From assembly GCF_037126465.1 (NCBI RefSeq), contig NC_088202.1, forward strand, positions 26,086,213 through 26,150,212: a DNA stretch of 64,000 nt. Direction: 5' to 3'. Origin of the DNA: Ornithodoros turicata. Taxonomy: Eukaryota; Arthropoda; Arachnida; Ixodida; Argasidae. Below are positions 57,546 to 64,000 of the stretch, in pieces. Positions within the stretch are counted from its first letter, which is position 1. Every line of letters begins with the position of its first letter. The translations under genes and the position numbers were made by a program. The notes beneath the pieces were generated by a model, which worked only from the letters and a program-made list of their open reading frames with translations, ran no database searches and was not told the origin of the DNA.

Positions 57546-57763
57546 ACAAGCAACCCAATTGGAGTGAGGAATAAATATTTTCGTCAACGCAGTTGTCCGT
57601 TTGTCTGATTGAATAGAAAAAAGGAGCCGACAAAATGGAAAATAACCCAATAAGTCAAGTACAACAAAAAAAGAGAAACACTGTCAAGGAGCCCGGGATG
57701 AGGGAATCACACACGTAACATGAAAAACGGTTAGGAGCAACTAAGATTTATTTGAGCAAGAAC

Positions 57764-57791
57764 TTTCGTGCAAGAGACTGCACTTCTTCAG
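57764..57791 (-). ncRNA. hammerhead-ribozyme-like core (candidate)
   Basis: On the minus strand CTGAAGA, then hairpin GTGCA-GTCTCT-TGCAC, then GAAA: the same CUGANGA/stem II/GAAA order as at 54,701. Stems I and III are not evident. Nearby AATAAATCT suggests an element 3' end. Confidence 0.35.
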
Positions 57792-57862
57792 TTTACGATC
57801 AAGCCAATTGAAGTAAGAATAGAAATTTCTTCTAGTATGCATAGCTGCAAAGCGAATTCCTC

Positions 57863-58066
57863 TCAAAGGTATGTGTCCTGACGAAGCACCTTAGAACCTA
57901 TTATAGTAGTGCCTTGAATGGATGGCACTCCAATGCCGTCTTCTAAGTTTTCATCTGTAAATTTAATTGACCGAATAGAATGTGGCCAATGGAATACGTA
58001 TCTCCCGTCATTATAATTGAAAGAAATGTTCAAGTCTTCAAAAAGCTCTACAAGGGTTATTTCCAA
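57863..58066 (-). pseudogene. unassigned Polinton-region remnant
   Basis: A 67-codon frame downstream (minus strand) of the integrase chromodomain: EITLVELFEDLNISFNYNDG, then YVFHWPHSIRSIKF and LEDGIGVPS. The pattern faintly resembles the N-terminal strand region of penton-like proteins, but I cannot assign it. Sequence in the same frame continues upstream to about 58,160 without an ATG. Confidence 0.35.
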
Positions 58067-58177
58067 TGTTCTTTTAACGATGATAGTCTTGCGAACCTCT
58101 GCAAAGTCTTTCTGATCAACCTGGATCAGGTTGGATATAATTCGGTACAGTCATGAGATAGGAGGTACATATAAAAC

Positions 58178-58351
58178 TCAGAGCCTGGCAACATCTTGCA
58201 CTGGAACCCACAAATTACATGAATCGTCATAACCAGCCCACTTCACTTTATAATGAGTGACTCCATCAATTTTCTTACTGGATATAATTCTTTCAATTGG
58301 ATATGGATCGTCATCCCATTTGATCACGCGCTTCAATTTGTTTGCATAATA
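58178..58351 (-). pseudogene. Polinton integrase C-terminal chromodomain
   Basis: The minus frame up to the stop at 58,178-58,180 gives YPIERIISSKKIDGVTHYKV then KWAGYDDSCNLWVP, a chromodomain with aromatic-cage-type Tyr and Trp residues. Polinton and Ty3-type integrases carry such domains, thought to read histone marks when choosing targets. It is cut off at 58,351 by the LINE; the catalytic part lies at 62,504-62,915. Confidence 0.8.
58339..58351. repeat. LINE target-site duplication, left
   Basis: TGTTTGCATAATA, repeated exactly at 62,504-62,516 on the other side of the LINE. Confidence 0.9.
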
Positions 58352-58437
58352 GGGGTGGCACCACTCAGAGTTTCAGTGGAGACTCAAACGTCTGAGCCTC
58401 CACCCCACACCCCCAACACTAAAAGCAGGACACGGAA

Positions 58438-58734
58438 GTGTCCCTTCCAAGTTCCCTGGCTTGCCAGACGAGCAGCCAGGACACTGCCTCAGCTTCCTGT
58501 GAAGCTGACGGGACGCAGTCTATTTGGGACGGGGACACACAGGCCTCGTCTCAAGATACACAACAAAACATGGAGGTGGAGGACGACGGCTCTCTGTCAC
58601 AGAAGTCGTCCTCTAGTATGTCAGGTGTTTCCTCTCTTGGAAAAGAACAAAGAGAGAAAACGGCTAGCAGAGGTAAGGGCAAGAAAGTAAAAGAGACACC
58701 GAAAATGCCTCCACCGAGAATTACTCCTCCTTAA
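58438..58734 (+). pseudogene. LINE ORF1 C-terminal tail
   Basis: A Ser/Gln-rich acidic tail (DGSLSQKSSSSMSGVSSLG then a Lys-rich end), like the corresponding tail in the minus-strand sister. The RNA-binding and zinc-knuckle parts are absent because of 5' truncation. Confidence 0.65.
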
Positions 58735-58746
58735 AACTAAACTTTC

Positions 58747-59421
58747 ATGCCCACACACTCCAAGTTACACATCCAAGTTATGACAAAGTCGTTGCTACTT
58801 TTTTCCTCCCTTACCTTCCTCATGGGTGCTGGCACCATACTTCAGTGGAATTGTCGAGGTCTTTTTTCTAACTTGGATGACGTTAACGACTTGTTTGAGG
58901 AACACAATGCAACTTGTTTCTGTCTGCAGGAAACCTACTTAAATCCAGAAAATTTCAACCCCTTTCGTAGGTGCAATATATTTCGAAAAGATCGTGTAGG
59001 CAGAGCACGTTCGTCGGGTGGTATAGCCATTGCCCTTCCTCGCCCTGTACCTGCAATGAATATTCCGCTTACAACAGACCTAGAAGCTGTTGCTGTCCGT
59101 GTGTGTCTTGAACAGACTATAACTGTCTGTTCATTATAGCTTCCTCCTTCAACTTCCGTCGGTCAGAGAGAGTTTGAAAAGTTAATTGACCAGCTCCCTC
59201 AGCCCTTGATGATTTTAGGCAACCTCAATGCGCATAATCCCTTGTGGGGCAGCGCAAAGGTTGAAAGCCGTGGAAAGATGGTGGAGAGAGTTCTCTTTTG
59301 AAGGTCACTTTGCCTCGTAAACACAGGGTCAAAAACCTACCTAAATTCTGCAACATAATCCTTCTCTGCTATTGACATCTCTCTTTGCAGTCCTTCCCTT
59401 TTTTCCTCTTTAGATTGGAGA
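58747..59421 (+). pseudogene. LINE AP-endonuclease domain
   Basis: The first frame (58,747-59,139) has TILQWNCRGLFSNLDDVNDL (Asn of the active site), CFCLQETYLNP (Glu) and SSGGIAIAL. After stops at 59,139, about 59,299 and about 59,361, the text MILGNLNAHNPLWGS continues (usually GDFNAH, the Asp lost), then FSAIDISLCSPS leading into the reverse-transcriptase frame, which opens with DPRGSDHFPIVV. Inactive. Confidence 0.85.
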
Positions 59422-61182
59422 GTGGATCACGACCCGCGTGGTAGCGACCACTTCCCAATTGTTGTCACATTTCGTGGCCCCACCAACAACATTGCAACAC
59501 GCCCGCCTCGGTGGAAACTACAAGAGGCAGACTGGGACCTCTTCACCAAAGAGGCCGATATCTTGACCCAATCTTTTCAACATCATCATGTTGACGAGGC
59601 AAACAGCCTAATTACAAATGCTATTATAAATGCTGCTCAGCAGTCGATACCACAAACAAAGGGTAACCTTCCAAGACGGCCAAAGCCATGGTGGACGAGT
59701 GACTGCGAGAAGACTCGCAAGCAACAAAATCGGGCGTGGGGTATTTTCAGGAGATACCCCACAACCACAAACTTACTTCTTTTGAAGAAAGCTCGTGCAA
59801 AGGCACGTTGGACAAGACGTCAAGCCAAGAAAGATTCTTGGAATAATTTTGTGTCATCCCTGAACTCAAGCACCCCTTCTATAATAATATGGGACCGGTT
59901 GAGAAAAATTAAGGGTGACTATATCAGTTTTTCCATTCCTTTACTGCAGGTAAACGGTACTGTTTGTCAGAACATGGAGGAGCAAGCCAATGTTCTCGGT
60001 GAACACTTTGCAAATGTGTCAAGCTCTTCACATTACGCTGATAACTTCTTAACAGTTAAACATCATGCTGAAAAACAGAACATTTCAAGTGGCACAGGTG
60101 ATAGGTGTGCGTATAACCAGCTCTTTACAATGCAAGAATTGCTCAGAGCCTTGTGCTGCCGTAAAGTCGCAGCACTTGGCCCTGATCGTATCACTTATTC
60201 TATGCTCAGTCATTTATCAACTATCTCTTTAGAAAGCCTTCTTGATTATTTCAATCTTGTCTGGCGAGAAGGATCCTTGCCTACCAGCTGGAAAATGGCG
60301 ACCGTCATTCCTCTTCTCAAACCTGGCAAAGAAGCTTCGGATCCAGAGAGTTATAGGCCTATTGCCCTGACCAGCTGCCTTGGAAAAATCTTCGAGAGCA
60401 TGGTCAATGCCCGGCTTATATACTACCTGGAGGAAAATCAATGCCTTGACCAGTACCAATGTGGGTTCAGATCCTCCAGTTCTACCTCAGATCACCTCCT
60501 GTGCTTAGAGACTACCATAAGGGAAGCATTTATTAGGAGGCAACACTGTGTTTCCATATTTTTCGATCTCGAAAAAGCCTACGATACAACCTGGCGATAC
60601 GGCATTCTAAGAGACCTGCACTCCTTGGGAATACCAGGCAGGTTGTTGCGTTGTATCTCAAACTTCCTTCAGGGACGTATATTCAGGGTCCAACTGGGAG
60701 CTACACTGTCTCGCCCATTCGTGCAGGAGAACGGGGTCCCACAAGGCTCCGTTCTCGGCGTTACACTGTTTATAGTGAAAGTGAATTCCGTTGCATGCGT
60801 TATGCCGCCATCAGTCAACTATTCCTTGTACGTTGATGATTTGCAAATGTCCTGCTCAGCTTCAAGTCTGGCTGTTTGTGAGCGACAGCTTCAACTGACT
60901 CTTAACAAGTTAGACAAGTGGTCGTGTGAAAACGGCTTTAAGTTTTCACCGAGCGGGACGGTTTGTATTCATTTTACAATAATTAGGGGTCTATTCCCAG
61001 AACCCACACTCAAAATGAGCGGCCAGGATATTGCCGTTCGGGATGAACACAAGTTGCTGGGAGTAACTTTTGATAGAAAGCTCACCTTCTCAGTGCATAT
61101 CAAAAACTTAAAAGCAAAGGGCCTCAAGTCTTTAAATATCTTGAAAATCCTGTCACAGATGTCTTGGGGTGCCGATCGTTAG
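59422..61182 (+). pseudogene. LINE reverse transcriptase, 586-codon open frame
   Basis: The longest ORF in the window. Residues 1-20 hold the end of the endonuclease (GSDHFPIVV); 90-170 the basic linker with PWWTSDCEKTRKQQNRAWG; then reverse-transcriptase blocks: KVAALGPDRITYSML (about 248), SYRPIALTSCLGKIFESMV (about 310), CVSIFFDLEKAYDTTW (about 378, motif A Asp), ENGVPQGSVLGVTLFIVKVN (about 436), SLYVDDLQMSCSAS (about 470, motif C) and HKLLGVTFDRKLTF (thumb, about 540). The domain itself appears complete, so this frame is the best model for repairing readings of the sister copy. The element is dead because of stops elsewhere. Confidence 0.93.
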
Positions 61183-61209
61183 ACCCTTCGTCGCATATAT
61201 ACGAGCACT

Positions 61210-62400
61210 GTGCACTCCAAGTTAGACTATGCATGTTTTGTTTATGTGTCAACACGACCTTCTGCCTTAAAATGCCTGGATACAGTGCACCACCTCGGCT
61301 TAAGGTTGGTACTTGAAGCTTTCAGGACTTCCCCTGTTCAAAGTCTCTATGTTGAAGCAAATGAGTGGTCTCTAGAAAGGCGACGCTTCTATCTTGCAGT
61401 GTCGTACTGACTGAGGGTAAGAGGGTATCCTCAACACCCCGCTTTACCCTGTGTGGAGGGCACCCGTTTTGAACGGTTGTTTCTTAACAAGCCCAGTGCT
61501 GTTGTGCCTTTCAGTCTGCGGTTACAACGCGACACCGAACACTACGCTTTTCTGAGCTACAACCTGCCTTCTTTGCAATGTAGCAAAATGCTCCCTCCCT
61601 GGCAACCTGCTATAACGTGTGATATTTCACTGTTGAAGTTCACCAAACGGGAAAAACCTGCTGTTGAGATACAGCACGAATTTGAACTTCTCAAGGAGAG
61701 CTTCGGTGACCACACTGAAATTTACACCGATGCATCCAAGACCAGTTCAGCGGTATCATGTGCCATGGTGTCTGGTGACTGCACAAAATCCCACTGTCTT
61801 AGCAGTGTCCTGTCCATTTTCAGTGCAGAGATGTACGCTATTGTGGTGGCACTCAGCCATGTCTTACAAATGCGCATAACATCTTCTGTTGTATATACGC
61901 ACTCACTTAGTGCCGTGCATGCAATTAATACTATAAAAACTCACAAAAATCTTCTTGTGAGGCGTGCACAATACTTAGCGAGTGTCGTACAGGGTACACT
62001 CTTAAAAATGAACTTCACCGCGTAGCACGCTCCTAGCCAACCATAATATCGAATGATATCGTTATCTCCCCTGATTTGTTGAAAACAGGGGGAGTACGCC
62101 TTTTTTGTGACACTTATGCGGTTCATAATTGTCACAAAAAAGGCGTAAGCCTCCCGTTTTCAACAAATCCGAGCAGATAACGGTGTCATTCGAGATTATG
62201 GTTGGCTAGGAGCGTGCTATGCGGTGAAGTTCATTTCTAAGAGTGTAGAGGTTACACCTTAAGATTTTGCTGGGTACCTAGCCATGTCGGCATAAGTGGA
62301 AATGAGAAAGCTGACCGCGCGGCAGCCTTTGCCCTGGGAAGCGATGTCACACCTTTTGAAGTTCCCTTATGTGATCTAGTCCGTCAGTTAAAGATTTTAA
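61210..62400 (+). pseudogene. LINE RNase H and C-terminal region, split by a MITE
   Basis: After a stop at 61,180 the frame resumes with SKLDYACFVYVSTRPSALK and FRTSPVQSLYVEANEWSLE. A second stop near 61,408 is followed by RNase H: EIYTDASK (Asp), FSAEMYAIVVAL (Glu) and VVYTHSLSAV, where the second catalytic Asp has become His. The domain is broken at 61,997 by the MITE and continues after 62,247 with CWVPSHVGISGNEKADRAAA. Either lesion alone would abolish activity. Confidence 0.88.
61997..62245. mobile_element. 249-bp fold-back MITE in LINE RNase H
   Basis: Long inverted repeats start CACTCTTAAAAATGAACTTC, and the arms include GCACGCTCCTAGCCAACC and CAACAAATC, meeting near 62,125. TA at 61,995-61,996 and at 62,246-62,247 is the target duplication. 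Removing the element and one TA restores an uninterrupted RNase H frame, so the boundaries are exact. Half-copies occur in the palindrome arms near 17,050-17,800. Confidence 0.95.
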
Positions 62401-62503
62401 TTAATTAATTTAAAGATTAAATTTATTTTACACATCAGAGTTTTGACGCATTATGATCTTTGTTGTCGTTGTGCTACTAAACTTCCAATCATCATCATCA
62501 TCA

Positions 62504-62516
62504 TGTTTGCATAATA
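62504..62516. repeat. LINE target-site duplication, right
   Basis: TGTTTGCATAATA, identical to 58,339-58,351. Confidence 0.9.
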
Positions 62517-62915
62517 TGTGCCCTCTTCTTCTACACCATCTGGGCCTGCAATGTGAAAGACTGAAGGATCTGTTTTCTTATACCTCACAATTGTGTAGGT
62601 AACATGAGACCAGTGTCCTGTGTACCCCTTCTCAAAGACTGATCGATTCAATAGAACACGAACTTGCTTGCCAGTTTTGAATGGTATTGTGATATCATCA
62701 TCTTTTTTACTGCTGAGCCTATTGAAGAGTTCAACCTCATTACTTTCATTCACTTCATTCGGTGCCATTTTAATGGTTGTGTGGTAAGAGTTGTTATAAT
62801 CCTCTATAATCTTTGGAAGAATTTTACAGTATTTGTGATGGGCTTTACTATGCAAACAGCGGAATAGCCGACCTTTAATTGTCCTAATGGCGCTCTCTGC
62901 CAAACACGCTTTCAT
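62504..62915 (-). pseudogene. Polinton integrase, C-terminal part of catalytic core
   Basis: The minus frame gives MKACLAESAIRTIKGRLFRC, where the Glu is the third acid of the DDE triad, then LPKIIEDYNNSYHTTIKMAP (end of the integrase core in Polintons and related elements), FNRLSSKK, a strand-rich segment KTGKQVRVLLNRS, and FHIAGPDGVEEEGTYYAN. The frame then enters the LINE tail (the Met run is the ATC repeat read backwards). The first two acids would lie above 62,915, where no match is seen, so the 5' half is lost. The chromodomain continues at 58,351. Confidence 0.85.
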
Positions 62916-64000
62916 AAGAGAAAACGAGCTATAAAGAACTACACCGTGATGCCTACACTAAGCCTGCACATGTTTGTTGAAGAACGCCCCTGATCCACCT
63001 GAATTAGGCGTGGTTTTTCTCTATTTCGGTATACCTTCATAAATCCTTTCTTCACGTCTTCACCTCATTTGGGGAGCTATTCTCGTCAAAGTAAGCTACC
63101 TGCTTACTTTCTTTGCAAGGAGGTTATTGGTCGCCGAATAAAGAAGGCGGGAACAATGGGAACGTCATTGGGAATGGTTTTCACGCACCGTTAGCCAATA
63201 GTCGAGCATTTGATCGTCCAGCCTTGCTGCTGTGTGTGTGTTTTCACGATACGATCATCATGATACCGCCCTTCCCGCCATTAGATTGTCTCCCCGGAAA
63301 CGGAAGACTACAACTTGAAAGAGAAGGTTGGAGGAATGCGGAGAAAAGTGGTCATGACAAGTTCACTTGCTTGATAGTAATATCTAAAAAACTTCCACGG
63401 TGTAAAAATAGGAAAACAATCTTGTGTAGCGATCGCGTTGTGAGCGAGATAGCGAACAAGTAAACAGTGGGGTGGCGCTCGTGCGTGCCCAAGATTTTGA
63501 AGCTGCGGAGTGGCGCGAAAAGATTACTATCCCCCTACAGTTTCTTATGTCATTTCTTGTTTATAATCAATCAATCAATCAATCTTGTTTACGCGCAACG
63601 CCTCTGCGGCGCCATTTGTTATTAATTATTAACTGACACTGATTTCGTTGTCTTCGCCTTGCATTCGTATCTTTCATTGTCCACAACCCCGACAACACCC
63701 CCCCCTCCCTCATGTAATGAGTCGTGTGAGAAAGTAGCACGAAACGACCACTACATTAATTCTGTCTGTGTAAGGGACAGACTTTTACTAGTTTAATGAT
63801 AGACGTCATCGCTTCAATCGTCGGTATGACGAACGACTCTGTATCGGAGAGTGGTGCATTGTGGTGAAGCACGAACCACGGCAATGAGCATGGATCGTCC
63901 GATCATTATTCTTCCAACGAAATGCAAATATTTATGCACTATGCGCCATTTCCGCCGTCGTGGAAACGTATTTGGAGTCAAATAAAGGTCATAGTCCGAG
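62916..64000. other. non-coding accessory sequence
   Basis: No gene recognised. At 63,564-63,584 is an (AATC)5 run like the tail of the CR1/L2 LINE at 7,753, perhaps an extremely truncated LINE end. A C-rich stretch lies near 63,695. Confidence 0.4.

Larger units (their letters stand above)
58352..62503 (+). mobile_element. I-group LINE inserted in Polinton integrase
   Basis: Flanked by 13-bp direct repeats and ending in an (ATC)n tail at 62,488-62,502. Contents: C-terminal part of ORF1 (58,352-58,734), endonuclease, reverse transcriptase, RNase H and C-terminus. It is 5'-truncated inside ORF1, which is normal for LINE retroposition. At least five in-frame stops and a nested MITE (61,997-62,245) make it dead. 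Sister copy: 44,085-49,965 on the minus strand. Confidence 0.95.

Overview
The window looks like repeat-dense nuclear DNA of an arthropod. A chelicerate, most plausibly a tick, is my guess from the mix of I-group and CR1/L2-group LINEs, Penelope-like elements (PLEs), Polinton remnants and many short inverted-repeat elements; no single gene proves the taxon. Only one candidate host gene is visible: a single-exon, two-helix membrane protein at 3217-4497 on the minus strand. Almost everything else recognisable is mobile DNA, mostly broken.

Layout. 0-5.3 kb: LINE tail, host-like ORF, unassigned sequence. 7.75-10.75 kb: a decayed CR1/L2-group LINE (minus) hit by two fold-back insertions. 11,986-31,089: a giant inverted repeat with arms of about 9.6 and 9.4 kb, about 99% alike where compared, around a GC-rich 124-bp spacer. 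Its inner 10 kb is markedly AT-rich and carries, in mirror image, a tandem pair of intact ORFs of 160 and 115 codons; the first has a pattern suggestive of a Bcl-2 fold. 32.4-33.9 kb: a composite inverted-repeat element. 34.9-39.2 kb: a PLE (minus) with reverse transcriptase, GIY-YIG endonuclease and, unusually, an upstream SGNH/GDSL-esterase-like ORF. 40.9-41.9 kb: a 508-bp tandem duplication containing tRNA-like sequence. 42.3-43.6 and 45.9-47.1 kb: two copies of one 1.3-kb inverted-repeat transposon, the second inside an I-group LINE (minus, 44.1-50.0 kb). 50.6-51.7 kb: a TRIM-like element with 116-bp direct repeats. 55.3-62.9 kb: a MITE, a PLE GIY-YIG fragment, remnants of Polinton/Maverick (adintovirus-like) structural genes and an integrase with chromodomain; the integrase is split by an I-group LINE (58,352-62,503) flanked by a 13-bp target duplication, and that LINE is itself split by a 249-bp MITE.

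The nesting gives an order of events: Polinton integrase, then LINE, then MITE; and LINE, then 1.3-kb transposon. Several unrelated small elements share a design: TACACTCT-type ends plus arrays of one short word (GTTAC, GGTGTA, GGTACA, GGTATA or GTTGCT). The strongest candidate for something undescribed is the palindrome with its AT-rich, virus-like gene pair. A palindromic assembly error must be excluded first, although differences between the arms, including a clean 249-bp indel, argue against a simple read fold-back.
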